Assembly: GCF_003945595.2 (NCBI RefSeq)
Contig: NW_024104365.1
Location: 6,295,049-6,359,048 of the forward strand
Direction: 5' to 3'
Source of the DNA: Pipra filicauda
Lineage: Eukaryota; Chordata; Aves; Passeriformes; Pipridae
DNA: 64,000 nt
In this document: positions 12,691 to 25,021 of the stretch, piece after piece
How the letters are laid out: the number at the start of each line of letters is the position of its first letter
How positions within the stretch are numbered: the first letter of the stretch is position 1
Made by a program: the position numbers and the translations under genes
Notes under the pieces: model-generated
The model's database searches: none
Told to the model about the DNA's origin: nothing
What the model saw: only the letters and a program-made list of their open reading frames with translations

Positions 12691-15600
12691 ACACTGCCAT
12701 TATTTTTTAGAAATGGCACCACTGTAGAACTGAAGAATGGAACCATTTTCCTTTTTTTCACTTAAAACCAAAACCAAACCACCACCACCTTATCCCACAA
12801 GTCTCAAAGAAAAACCCCAAACCTCTCTAAGAGATAAGTGAGTACACGAGTATTTACATCACTCCTTAATTCAGCAACAAGTGATGAAATCACAGAAGGC
12901 CAAATGCAGTACCAAATCTTTTATAAGGAGAGAATGAATATAGGGATCTATGATATTTTATAGATTAACTTGAAAGTTTTTTTAACAATTGTGCCTAGGA
13001 ACAATTATTTAGAAACCAGTTGTCAGGAATCATAAAGCATTTTGACTGGGAAATGTATTTGTGCTTTCTTTATCAGCAACAACATTCTATTTCAATTAAG
13101 ACACAATAGCACTGACAATATCCACCAATCATTAGTGAAGTATCCCTTTTCAGATTCATAATAAGGCAGTAATAAGCACTGCTATGGCAAAAAAACCTCC
13201 GAATAAACAAACAAAAAACCCAAAACTAAAACTGAATAAGCAAGAGAACAACCCCTGCCATATAAACCCAAGGAACTAAGAAACCATTGTCCTACTACTT
13301 TCTTCTGGTAGGCATTCTGAATATTACCATAGCCTAGCATATTTTACAATGCTCCCATTCTAAACATGATTTTATTTACTCTGATAGAGGCTTACTGAAA
13401 TCCACCTGAATCCATGGACAAGGAAAATTTCCTCTTTTCAGATTTTCTAGCAAAGACATTGAGAAATTTACCACCAAAAATATAATTTGTTTTTAGATTT
13501 TATGTATACTGAAGTTTATGAAACTTTCTTCTCAGCAACAACGTTATAAAGAAAGTTTGCAAATATTTTCACAGTCAGGTGAGACAGACCATGATCACTG
13601 TATTGAAAAGCTTAAACAGGTTTTGTAATTTGCATGTTGTGACCTGCTTTTTTAATGCATTAAAGAGGAGAATGATAGCAACAAAATTCTTTCTGTTGTA
13701 TTAAGCAAGAAGCAGCCTTGGGAGGCAGGTAGGTGGGGAAAGGGGAAGGGAGATTAAACCCTGAAATTTTAATAGGAGAAAAAAGTACTTCTAAAGGACT
13801 AAAGAGGAAATAGGAAGGACAGGAAAAAATTATAACTGGGGAAGTAAGACAAAAAAAGCACAGTACGAAGGCTCTCTATAGCACATACAGTCTGACTTCG
13901 CATTTTATTTTTTTTAAATGAAGCTTACAATATTTTTCTAACACTGTTGACTTCATCAGTTTGTGCAGGGAGCTTTGGTGCTGGAACGCAAGAATCAGTT
14001 TTCATCTCTCAAAACTTTTGAGGTCTTCTGGTACAGACTGTGCACTTTTAGTAGAGAATATTATTCCCCCTTTTATGTATTTATGATTTAGCTTTTGCAT
14101 ACTGTAAGTTTTGCTGTGATTAACAGATTAAAAACTCGTATGTGCTGACACAAACTGTGCTTGTAAAAAAAACATAAATCTATTTACCAGCTATTAGATA
14201 AATGTACATTTATATAATGCTTGAATTTTCAAATATCAACCTCAGTACCATTGGCATATGAATTGCCATGGGGCAAAACAAAACAAAACCTTAAAATGAC
14301 AAACTAGAAAAAGTTAAGCAGTCAGAGTCCCCAACAAAAATAATGTGAGAGACACAAGGTAAGGCATGCAGGCAATCTTTAAGACAGATGAGGAATTGGC
14401 CTCCTGCAAGATCTTTATCTGTCAAGCAATTCTAGAAAGCAACCCAAAATGGATTCATATTTTACTGAGTACTACATAGGGACTTCTCACTCAGTTTAGT
14501 CAATTCATCTGAGTCCATTCATTCGTTCATTCACCAACCCACCCATCCATGCAGTGATAGCTTATGTTCATCAAGCATAAAAATACCAGCTTGAAGACCA
14601 AACAAGTTATTGTGATTGTGCTAAGACTGTTTTAATTTTGATTTTAGAAGGAAAAGTGAAAAGTAAAAAAGTCACTGATATGACTTCAACATGCATATGT
14701 GATCATATTCTGTTTTGCAAACAGCCAAAACAATATTTAGTCTGTAACAAATCCAAATAGTTGACTAAATGTCCCTAGACTGTGCTTCTGAGTCTACTGG
14801 TTGTGTATACTGCACATAGTTTCTCCTTGAGCTGTTCGTTATATTAGCTCCAGTTATTTTGTGCTGTAGCAAAAAGGATCACACTTTCTGGTCCTTAAGG
14901 ATATACAAGTAGCTTGTGGTACAGGTATGCTTTGGAAGGCAAGGCATATATATTTTGTTGTTGTTTCCATTATTGCTGTGCTGTTGGTGTTATTTTTACC
15001 AACAAAAAATGTCTGTAGACTTGAACAATGGAATGGTCTATTCTGGCTTCTTAAGCAGCATAGAGGAAGTTTTGTCTAAAATATTTGTGTGAGTTTTTCT
15101 GACATTGTTGCAAATATTAACAGAGATTTCCAACTTTCATCCATACACAAAAAGAAATGTGGGAGCGCCTGTGGCTTCTACTTGGCTGGCCTGTACACTT
15201 TAGCTAAAGGCAACTGTGATGTGACATATATCTAATATTACTGATATATGTTATTTCTGCAGTGACCTGAGGAATTATCTTGTGTATATCTTTTGCTTTA
15301 GTTCTATGAGGCTTAGATAGATATAGTTCTCTCATTTACTGCTCCAGTTTTGCTCTCTGGTTTTATTTTGAATTTTTTGTCTAAAAACTAAATCAGATTG
15401 TAATGCACACACAGTCTAACACCCCCCCCCTTTTAATAGAATAACATATCCATTAATGTTCAAAAAATTTATGTTGCTAGGTGCAATAATCTCATTTTAG
15501 AACTATCAGCTGCAGATAAAATGGAGACAAAAAGGAGTATTCTGCATAATATGTTATGATTCAGATAGTAATTTTAATCTAATAATAATGTTCAACTATC

Positions 15601-16202
15601 ATCCTGACTCTTAAAATGCTTCTCAAAACTTTAGTGACTAATACTAAAAGTGTTTGGTTAATGCAGTAGTTGGCAAGTACATGCCTGCATTTAAGAATAT
15701 GTACTGTAACATTGGCAGCTGTTCAACAATTTGGAATCAACATTTATAAACAGGTGCATATAGTGTAGTTATGGTTAGTGAGTCAATTTTTCACTTTTAC
15801 AAGCTCCCATGCATGTAGGTTGCTTCACTTGTTTCTAAACAAAATAATCATGTTCTATCCTTCCTGCATGAATTTTTGCATGCATAAATTAATCACTTGA
15901 AATTGTCAGTGAGAACGCAAATTTTGTCTTAGGTTTGCTGGAAATCCTACAGAGTACAGACTGAGGAGAAAAATGAATGAATAAAATCCTATAAATTAAT
16001 GTTAATCTATTTGGAAAGAGATATGGTTATAATAGCTCTATGCAAATCAAATAATTAACTGTCCTCCAACAAGTACAAAGACGAGGAATGGTCTCATGGC
16101 TATGCAGTAATAACAAAAATCTAGTAATTTATGTTTTGCATCTTTTCTTGCCTTAAAGGCAAAAATACTGTACCTAATAGTGTAGTGGTGGTGGTTGCCT
16201 CA
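12691..16202. other. Unassigned AT-rich sequence
   Basis: About 3.5 kb without a recognisable gene or repeat family. Includes a G-rich stretch at 13720-13750 with four G runs, an (ATTC)-like run at 14516-14538, and a run of nine C at 15422-15430. Short open frames have no recognisable domains. Confidence 0.5.
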
Positions 16203-17959
16203 CACAAAATTATACAGTGATCAAGGTTGGAAGACATCTTCCTTCAATATCACCAAGTTCTACTGTCTGCCTAGCATTACCACTGTAACCCCTAAACCAT
16301 TAAGCCTTATCACCCAGTACCAGATCCAGACGCCTCTTGAACACCTCTCTGGGTAACCTATTCCAATGCTGGACCACTCAAAACAGTGAAAAGAATTTTT
16401 CTTATATCTAAACTGAATCTCCTCTGTCTCAGCTTAAGCCCATTTCCTCTTGTCCTTTCATTGTAGGCATGGTAGAAGAGACTGGTCCCCATCTCTACTA
16501 CAGACTCCTTTCAGGGAATTGTAGGGTGATGACGTCTCCCCTGAGCCTCATCTTCTTGAGGCTAAACAAACCCATCTTCAGCTGTTGTTCATAAGACATG
16601 TTTTCTAGAGCCTTCACAAGCTTTGTTGTCCTTCTCTGAACACACTCCAATTTGTAGTGAGGATCCAAAACTGAATGCAGTACTTGAAATGTGACCTCAC
16701 TAGTGTTGAGTAAAGAGAGACAATCACTTCCCTAGTCCTGCTCTCCACACTATTCTTGATATAGACCATGATGCCATTGGCCTTCTTGTCCACCTGGACA
16801 CCCTATTGGCTCATGTTCAGCCAGCTGTCAATCAGCATCCCCAAGTTCCCTTCTGCTGAACAGCTCTCAAGACACTCCTGTCCAAACCTAGGGTTGCTTT
16901 GGCCTAAGTGCTGGACCAAGGACTTTGTCGTATTGAATTTCATGCAGTTGTCCTTAGCCCATTGATCTAGTCTCTCAAGATCTCTTTGTAGAGTGTTCCT
17001 ACCCTCAAGCAGATCAACATTCCCACATAACTTGGTGTCATCTGCAAATTTACCAAGGGTGAACTTGATCCCCATGTTCAGATCATCAATAAAGATGTTA
17101 AACAGTATCAACCCCAAAACTGGGGAACACTGCTAATGACTGACTGCCAACCAAACTCAGCTGCATTCACTACAACTCTCTGGGCCCAACCATTCAGCCA
17201 GTTTTCTACCCATTGAACAGTGGGTAGCCACCCATGCCTCAAGCAGCCAGTTTTTTAGGAGGATGCTGTGGGAGACAGTGTCAAACATTTTACTGAATTC
17301 TAGACAGACAACAGCTACAGCCTTCCCATCACCAACTAAGAAGGTCACTTTGTTATAGGAGAAGATCAGGTTGGTCAAGCAGGTCCTGCCTTTTGTAAAT
17401 CAGTGTTGACTGGGTCTGATCCTCTGGTTGTCCTGAACATGCCATGTAATGGCACCCTTTCCATAACCTTGCCTAGAACAAAGGTGAGGCTGACAGTTCT
17501 GTAGTCCTCCAGATCATCCTTCTGACCATTCTTGTAGATAGGCATTACATTTGCTAATTTCCAGTCCACTGGATCTTATCCTGTTAACCAGGACTGCTGA
17601 CAGATGATTGAGAGTGATTTGGCAGGTTCTTTTGCCAGTTTCCTCATTACTTTGGGGTAAATCTCACTAGGGACCATAGACTTGCGAGCGCCTAGTTGGC
17701 ATAGCAGATCACAAACCATCTCCTACTGTATTATGGGGGCTTTACTCAGCTTCCCGTCCCTAACTACCAGCTCTGGAGGCTGGGTATCCTGAGGACTACT
17801 GGTTTTGGTATTAAAGATTGAGGCAAAGAAGGCATTAAGTACCTCTGCCTTTTCCTCATCCCCTGATACTACACTGCCCTAGGCATTCAACAAATGACGA
17901 AGACAAAAAACTTTTTTTGTTGTCTTTAACTGCCTTGGACAAATCAAGTTTTAGTTGGG
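16203..17959 (-). mobile_element. CR1 LINE, 3' half (RT domain), part 1 of split element
   Basis: Minus-strand CR1 with its 3' end at ~16203. The minus strand encodes recognisable but broken RT pieces. A fingers region lies near 17375-17569 (NVMPIYKNGQKDD.EDYR), a motif A region near 17157-17378 (CLEFSKMFDTVSHSILL) where the usual Asp is Glu, and motif C near 16803-17117 (GKFADDTKLCG), with the catalytic ADD kept. Stop codons and frameshifts separate them, so no active protein can be made. The element continues beyond an inserted LTR at 19177. The linker between endonuclease and RT (..DLSKAVKDNKKSF) is cut just upstream by that insertion, which shows both halves belong to one copy. Confidence 0.93.
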
Positions 17960-19170
17960 TGTGGTGGTTTGAAACTCCCAAGAATCTAATTTTTGAGTTC
18001 AAGCCCCCCTTCCACAGTTTGCCCCTGTGAGAGGGTTTAGTGATGGTATGGACTTGATATCTTTTTCACTTCATGTGGAGAGTTTTCAGACAAAACACAA
18101 CCATTCGTTATTGGGGGAAGGGGAAAATATTTACAAAGGTTTATTTACACCCACATATATATTTACATTAAATTAAATTTCTCCTCTTCTTCAATAAAAG
18201 TCCAAGAAGAAAAAAGAAAAGTCTTTCTGTCACTTCTCAGGCCACAGTTCCTTCATTTCAGTTTTTTGTGGCACTGGTTAGTGTCCTTCATTTTCCTGAG
18301 GCAGCAGATTAGGTATGGCTATTAAGGATTTCTATTCTTTGTGGAATTTTCAACCCCGAGCCCGAGCCTTTGGGGGATTTCCTTGTAGATCTTCACTCCT
18401 CTTGGGTTAGAACATTGAAGGCAACTTTCAGTTCAGTCTTATCAAAGCTCTTTTGCTCTGTCTCAGCTCAGTAGCATGATAGAAGCAGCAGCAGCAGCAG
18501 CAGAGGGCACGGCCACCTCCTCCGCATTCCGTCCTGACTCAGCTCTCAGGACAAACTCCGGGTTTTCAGCTCCTTTCTCTCTCTCTCTAGTTGCTGCTGC
18601 ATTTCAGGACTCCCTAAGTGTTTGGAAGTCCACCCCTCCTCTTCAGAGAGTCTCTGGTTTTGGGAAAATGATACAGTCTTACCCCAGACCAGCTCTGTTG
18701 AGTTCACCTCTGTTTTGTTGCCAGCTCTCCCTCCTGCAGGAACATCTCTGTGTCTTTCAGCTGGCTTCACGTTATCTCGTTGCTACTGGCTATCTTTTGG
18801 CTTTTAGCCATCACTGTCTCTGTTCAGGACTGCTCTGCTGCCGCTTTCAGTGTCTTCTGCTGCTGCTGACAGTAAGGAAACTTTTCCGGCTCTTGATTAC
18901 AGGACCCGATCCAGCTGTGACACTATACCGGGTCTCCCATGGCTTCAGTTGGGGCTTGGGGCCCTTGGTCCCCAGAGGGGCTCACTGGCCCCCTGCCTCC
19001 TCGTGGCTCAGATCATGGCTACCTACCTACTACACTATCTTCACTACCATCTCTTCCTTTTCTGTGGGTATGTAATTTCCGCAGGGCGCACGTGGACTAT
19101 TGATTGGTCCAGTATTATCAGTGGAGCAAACCATTACTACCTCAGAGAAAAGGTTTTTCAAACCACCACA
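17960..19170 (-). mobile_element. Solo ERV LTR (family 2), 1211 bp, nested in CR1
   Basis: The left end TGTGGTGGTTTGAAAC and right end TTTTTCAAACCACCACA are inverted matches of each other with TG...CA termini, and the element is flanked by a perfect 6-bp duplication GTTGGG (17954-17959 and 19171-19176). A 6-bp duplication is typical of class II (ERVK-like) avian elements. A minus-strand AATAAA (plus TTTATT, 18140-18145) lies ~180 bp from the left end, giving minus orientation. The left 250 bp matches the LTR at 22845 (GTGAGAGGGTTT, TTTTCAGACAAAACACAA). It is younger than the CR1 it interrupts. The 199-codon frame at 18476-19075 lies in U3 and is not a viral gene. A (CAG)n run lies at 18484-18503. 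Confidence 0.9.
18484..18503. repeat. (CAG)n microsatellite in LTR
   Basis: Six uninterrupted AGC/CAG units inside the LTR at 17960-19170. Confidence 0.9.
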
Positions 19171-19176
19171 GTTGGG

Positions 19177-20430
19177 TTATGACCCTGTTAATCTTCTCCA
19201 TTCATGCTCTTACAATGTTCTTATAGTCCTCCCAAGTTCTCTGACCCTCCTTTCAGAGATTACAGATTCTCTTTATCTCCCTAAGTTCTAGTCTAAGTTC
19301 TCTATCTAACCAAGACAGCCTTTTTCCCCAACAACCTGCCTTTCTACATAATGGGACAGCCTGCTCCTGTGTATTTAAGAATTCCTTTTTTTTGAAGTAT
19401 ATCCAATTTTCCTGGACTCCTTTGCCCTTCAGGATAGACTCCTAAGGAACATTGTCAATCAGCCTCCTAAACAGGCCAAAGTTTGCCTGTCTGAAGTCCA
19501 AGATGGAAATTCTGCTGCTGTCCCTTCTTACTTCACCCAGTATTGAAAACTCTAATATTTCATGGTCACTATGCTCAAGATGGCCACCAACCACCACACT
19601 ACCTACTAGTCCTTCCCTGTTTACAAAGAGCGGGTCTAGCAGGGTACTTCCTCTGTTCATCTAGAACATTATTTTCCTGGCCCTCAGTTTCCAGAACCTC
19701 GTATGTATTCTTTACAGGGGGACAAGGGGAGGGGAAGGAGCTTGGGAGTGGATTCACCGGCCACCCCAAGCAGGGACCTGCCTCCATTCTCCTAGGTTCC
19801 CTCCTGCCTGTGGTGGAGAGGGGAAAAGATTCTCTACTTCCTAAGGTGCATTTGGCTGGTATATTTGCCTCAGGGTGAGTAGATAACAGCTCCACCAAAC
19901 AATATCTTTCTTAGATGCCCTCATGCTCCTTAATCTTTCTACCTCTCCTTTGGGTTGTACCATCAAACATTGACCTGCTCGCACCTCACTCAGGTGTTAT
20001 TGCTGTTACCCTTGGATGCCAGCTGCAGGCTCTGGTACTCCCTCCAGCTCAGTACCTGGACCCTTGCATGTTTCTGCAGCAGCTCTGTTTTCATTGCTAC
20101 AATCTTTCTGACACACGCAGAGAGCTTAGCACCCCGATGAGTTGAAACCATTCCCGAACTCTCCTCTTGAGCTGATGGGAGGGATACTGCATCTTCCTTA
20201 CCCACCCTAAATGACGCACCCACTCTGTTTGCAGTGCTCCCTAGAGGTGCTTAAATCTCCCACAGTGCTCCCAGCTCTCTGCTTCTCACCTGATTGGCTA
20301 CAGTGAAATTCCGGGTCCTGATGGGGCTCTGGGCTGCTGCTTGGGTGTCCCTGAGCTCAGGAATCCCCCTGTAGAGCCCAATATAAAACTCACCTCTGAA
20401 CTCACCTCGCTGCTGCTGCTGCCACTGCTG
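19177..20430 (-). mobile_element. CR1 LINE, 5' half (endonuclease and upstream), part 2 of split element
   Basis: This continues the CR1 at 16203 on the far side of the inserted LTR. On the minus strand, 19442-19660 translates to the end of a CR1 endonuclease (LLDPLFVNREGLVG, GGHLEHSDHEILEFSILGE, DFRQANFGLFRRLID), including the SDH motif expected near the endonuclease C-terminus. From about 19190-19440 the linker toward RT follows (EDYKNIVRA). The part 19700-20430 is GC-richer and probably corresponds to ORF1 / 5' UTR sequence, ending in a GCT-rich stretch (20409-20436), but I cannot confirm that by motif. The N-terminal part of the endonuclease appears to be missing. If the 5' assignment holds, this is one of the longer CR1 copies here (about 3 kb without the LTR). 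Confidence 0.75.
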
Positions 20431-22844
20431 CCACTGTATATACTGTGGGAAAGAAAAAAACCCGTGGTACTTCACTAAAATCTCTTGACTATTTTGGAAA
20501 ATGTTACTAGAGCTGTGGAAACAGAACCAGGAGAATTTTTGTTGTAGAATGGTAAACCCAGAAAGTCTCCTATATGTGGAACAGTTTTGCGTTAAATATG
20601 CAGATTTCACTACAGTAATCATCATACTTTGGAAATGTCACAAAAGAAATTTTCTAGAATATGGATAAAATTAAAAAGAACACCTATTCTAGAATTTATA
20701 CAGAAAATACAGTAATGGAAAACATGCAGACCTTTCAGCATATTTATTTATCTTACTTATCTTATTTATCTTTTGTTCTGGTAAACTATGCTTAATATAA
20801 TTTCACAGTATTGTGAAAAGCATATAAATGTAAAAGTTTATTCTGTTTCCTTAAGGATAATTGAATATCTTTCTCTCTTTTTTTTTTTTTTTATTTTCTT
20901 TTTTTTAATGTGAGGGCATAAGCAATTAAGATATTGTCTAAGGATACAGGAAATCTGATTAACAGATCAAAAAGACCATCTGTGAAGATTGGATTTAATG
21001 CCAGGGGGTAATTCTCTTCTCTACAATGCTTATGCAAATCAACTTAATCCAGGAGGCTGAATGAATTTACTCTGAAAGATGACTTTTTTATTTGTAAATA
21101 TGTATTTTCAGAAAGTATGCGTTGAATATTATTCAAGGCTGTGATTCAGAGAATTGCCATATATAACTAAATTATCTTACAGACAAACAATGAGTCAGGT
21201 ATGTCAGATGTACTACGAAAGTAAATTTTCTTACTGAAAAATCTTGTAACTTGATCTGTAAGTAACATTTCTGATAAGAGCATTTTGCTTCAATTTTGAG
21301 GGTTTTTTCCAGTTCTTTAGCGATCTCTTTTCAGCTTGAGTCGGAGTGCTGCAGATTTTGATGGAGATGCCTCCTTGAAGCAGATAGCTCATAGTCATCG
21401 TGAGTTTCATCTAACTACATTGTTCTATGGAGTCATTAACCATACTTCAACCTGATAAACTAACACATCTTTCTTGACCCATTATAATGTATTCAAATTT
21501 AAAAACCCCATATGACTTGTTGACTGTATATTATATTATGCATTAAATTTATGTATGGAATGAAAATATTTTCTCTACATGACCAAATTACTTCAGTAGT
21601 AGTGCAAATGTATTTATGATTTACAAACTGAGTTTTCTTCAGCATTCTTAATGAAGGGATAGCTTTCCTAAGAAAAGTATGGTTTTCAGATCCAGGTTAA
21701 GCCCTTATAGATTGTTTTTACCTCTCTGTTATTCACATCAAGTCTGTAATTAAGTACTTACAAAACTACAAAATAAGGAGACATGTATACAGACATATGA
21801 TCAATTAAAAATAGGGTCTTTGTTATCTGTTCAGCACCAATAAATTTTTTAACTTATGCCTTTACGATCAGAGTTAATATAGCCTCCAACAGAAGCAGAT
21901 ATTTTAGATCTTGAACTGAAGGCTAAATGTAATAGGATGTAGAAAAGAGAGGTAATTCTGAAATAATCTATAGTACTATGATTGTCTTGAACCACCTGCC
22001 TGTAATTTGATACTCTGTCATAATTTATTCTTACAAGTTTAGTCAGATGTTTTTACCCAGTAAATGACAGGTGCTTTGAAATTCTCTTGTGTTTCACTTA
22101 CAAAAAGCAAGAAACATAACTAGCCATAGTTTCAGAAGGACCTCTGTTGTATTGCACTGAAGCTACCCAAATTTGCAAAGATTAACAGAGATTGAAACGG
22201 AATTTCTTTCAGGATGTGATAAGTTTGTTTCATAGTTAAGGGGACAAAGGAAGCGTTGTAGTTTAAAAGTCTGTGGAGTTCTGCTGCTTGCTGCATCTTT
22301 GGTATCAACAATTGAATTATATGATTATTTAGCTTTTACTGATGTTATTTGTTTACTTTTGTGTTCTGTTTAGCAAAGAAGATTAATAGAATCTTTTAAC
22401 TATAAACAATGCACAAATGGGTGCTTATTTACAAGGTGGTTCTTGTGCCTTGACCAAACAATGCATCAGGAAGAACAGACTGCTCAAAAGAAGGTCATGG
22501 GAATTCAGAGAAAATAGCTGTCTGGACTTATATCTTCTCGGATTGAAGCACTGACTTTGCTTCGCTTCCCTTCTCTCAGTCTCTCTTTCTCTGGAAATGG
22601 TTCTTATGGTCATGAAGAGAAACATTAGATCTTGGAGTAGTAGTCTTCATGGGTGTCTAATCTTAACATTAGTGACAGAAATTCTTACCAGGAGGAAAAA
22701 TACAGGGCAGTATTTTGAACTAAATTTTCATACAGAAAGAAATAATAGAAACTCTGATTTCTTTAGTAGTTTTGATGGAATAGACAGCCATTGAAAGACT
22801 TACACGGGAATGTGTACTGAAATTCAGTGTCTCCAGTAGCAACA
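20431..22844. other. Unassigned AT-rich sequence
   Basis: About 2.4 kb with no recognisable gene or mobile element. Contains a poly-T tract at 20878-20907. Confidence 0.5.
20878..20907. repeat. Poly-T tract
   Basis: Fifteen T, then ATTTTC, then eight T. Could be the antisense A-tail of a lost retroposon, but no body is recognisable beside it. Confidence 0.85.
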
Positions 22845-23833
22845 TGTCGTGGTTTGAGCCCTCTAAAAATCCAATTTCCAAACTTCCCCACAATTTGCTT
22901 CAGTGTGAGAGGGTTTTCAGACATAACACAATTGCTAGTATGGGGAAATTGTAACAAAAATTATTACTAACACAATAAATACTATAGAAACTAAAAAGTA
23001 AATAAATACACAGTATTAATACAATCTCTACCAATCCTAGGGTCCTTCCACATCAATCCAGAAAAAGAAAAACCATCAGGGCAATAGCTAAAGTCTCTCT
23101 CTCACTGGGGTATTGAGGAAGGGATCTTTTGCATCCCCACCAGCTCCTTGGCCTCTACCGAGGTCTCCTCCTGGGCTGCAAGGGAACACTTGCTGCACCA
23201 GGTCTTCATCACAAGCTACAGGGAGTCAGCTTTTGAGTCCTTTCCCCCTGGTTCGTGAAGGTTCCCCCCAGGGAGTAAGATTCAGGGACTTCTCCACTTC
23301 GAGTCCACTCTTCTCCCCAGGTTGCAAGATTCTCTGTGTTTTTGCTCAGTCTTTATACCCCAAATAGTTTTCACCAAAGGTCCTTACTCAGAAAAAGCCT
23401 GCTTAGTTTGGCTTCTCTCATCCTGTGCCTGGAATTCTTCCAGCTCTGCATGATCTCCACTGCTTCTGCAGCTCCAGGCCACCCCTCGACCCATCTCTGG
23501 CTCAGCTCCAGGCTCAGCCTGCCTGCCAGAGGGGATCTGGCTCCAACCCCCAGCTGGCCTCTCATGTCCCGTGCCACCGACTCTTCAGGGTAGTGGGGGG
23601 AAACGGCAAAGAAACCACTCCAGCCCTGGCCAAACCAAGGCCGTCGAAGCCGAGGAGCCACCCCTCGTGGTTCCGATTCTCTCTGTCTCTGCCAACAACT
23701 TCCTCCAGCTGTTGTAATATGCTAATTTCACATGGGTGAAATACAGCTCCAATTGGTCTCTCATCAGAAACTCACCTGGAATCAACCACTTCTGGGCCCC
23801 CCCCCTGCGGGGGGGGCAACTCAAACCAAGACA
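22845..23833 (-). mobile_element. Solo ERV LTR (family 2), 989 bp
   Basis: Left end TGTCGTGGTTTGAGCC and right end CTCAAACCAAGACA are inverted matches with TG...CA termini. Flanks are CAACA (22840-22844) and CAATA (23834-23838), a 5-bp duplication with one mismatch. On the minus strand the element starts TGTCTTGGTTTGAG, the usual start of a group of avian ERVK-type LTRs. The left 250 bp aligns with the left part of the LTR at 17960, so the two share family and orientation. No internal viral genes are present. A C9-TGC-G8 hairpin sits 17-36 bp inside the right end (U3 start). Confidence 0.85.
23797..23816. repeat. C9/G8 perfect hairpin in LTR U3 start
   Basis: Nine C, TGC, eight G. The arms form an all-G:C stem of eight pairs with a three-base loop, 17 bp from the LTR 5' terminus on the minus strand. 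Confidence 0.85.
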
Positions 23834-24093
23834 CAATATTTATTACAATCACCATAATCTGGGAGTAAGGAACAATGCATTAGCTTCTGCAGTGTCTTCT
23901 GCAGTGTGACACTATACTATTACAGAAAGTGAGAAACAATTTGTGCTCCCAAGTCTTTACAATCAAAATACAGGACACGTAAACGGTAGCAAGAGAGAGG
24001 GAGACATAAGAGGTGATATGAATTGGTTACATGGGCAATAACAGAGTTAAGTACCTAGTGTAGGTTTTCCACTCTCTACTATACAGCAAGTTT

Positions 24094-24153
24094 GGTTTTT
24101 TCTTTTCTTTTCTTTCTTATCTTTATTTCTTTTCTTTCTTTTCTTTCTTTTCA
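24094..24153. repeat. (TTTTC)n / (TTTC)n polypyrimidine tract
   Basis: About 60 bp almost purely T and C on the plus strand, built of TTTTC and TTTC units with one TTATC break. Confidence 0.93.
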
Positions 24154-24467
24154 AGACACTTAAAAACAGAAAAAGAAATTGTTATACTCATTTGCTACAG
24201 TACACTTTGTACAACACCATGTCATCACAGTCATCATCAAAATGTATGACAATATATTTAGAAATAAATAGATAGTACCACTACACACACAGAGTATTCC
24301 TGTATGTGTGAGCTATATTTTTCGATGTGAACTATTACATCCTTGATAGGAGAGATATTATAAATATAATAAGCAATTTTCTTCTACTCTTATTCAGAAA
24401 TTATTATCAAAATATCTGAAAAGCCTATGTGTCAAATGTTAAGTGATTTTGCACTGTATCTCCTCCG

Positions 24468-24488
24468 TGTTTGTGTGTGTGTGTGTGT
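24468..24488. repeat. (GT)n microsatellite
   Basis: Nine or ten GT units with one TTT interruption at the left end. Confidence 0.9.
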
Positions 24489-24634
24489 ATGTTTTTGTAT
24501 CTGTTAACTTGAAGTCGTGACATGGTGACTTTCAGTTTGATTTTGTGATTTCAGAAGAAAATGTGCAGTATCTTGGAGTAAAGAGAGATAACAACTGATT
24601 TTTTCTCGTATTTAATTCACTACAGCATAGATCT

Positions 24635-25021
24635 TAGTTGTTGTTATGAAGATAGGCTGAGAGGCCTGCTCAGCCTCCAGAAGACTTGACTTAGAGGGTA
24701 TCTTATCAATGTATAGAAGTTGAAGGGAGGATGTCAAGAGGGTGGAGTCAAAATATTCTGGGTGATGCCAAGAAATAGGACAAGATGCACAGGAAGTTCT
24801 ACCTGAAAATGACTAAGAACTTCTTTACTATATGGGTGACCACACACTGGAACAGGTTGCCCAGAGGGGTTGTGGAGTCTCCCTTACTGGAGATATTCAA
24901 GAACTGTCTAGATGCAACTCTGTGCGTGACCCAGGATGACCCTGCTTGAGCAGAGAGGTTGGATCAGATGACTCACTGCAGTGCCTTCCAACCTTACCCA
25001 TTCTGCTATTCTGTGATTCTG
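24635..25021 (+). mobile_element. CR1 LINE 3' end fragment
   Basis: Plus-strand CR1 3' part. It shows AGGCTGAGAGGCCTGCTCAG, the region ACACACTGGAACAGGTTGCC (24843 on), GTTGTGGAGTCTCCCTTACTGGAG and the tail CTATTCTGTGATTCTG ending at 25021. Only the last ~390 bp are present, without RT. The 3' tail matches the CR1 type that ends in (ATTCTGTG)n-like repeats. No reading frame survives. Confidence 0.92.

Larger units (their letters stand above)
23839..24634. other. Unassigned sequence with two microsatellites
   Basis: No gene recognised. Holds a polypyrimidine (TTTTC)n tract at 24094-24153 and a (GT)n run at 24468-24488. Confidence 0.5.

Noticed and set aside
18476..19075. 199-codon plus-strand open frame, the longest in the window
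   Set aside because: It lies wholly inside the LTR at 17960-19170, opposite to its transcription, is low complexity (Ala and Leu/Ser runs from CAG and CTC repeats) and matches no viral protein.
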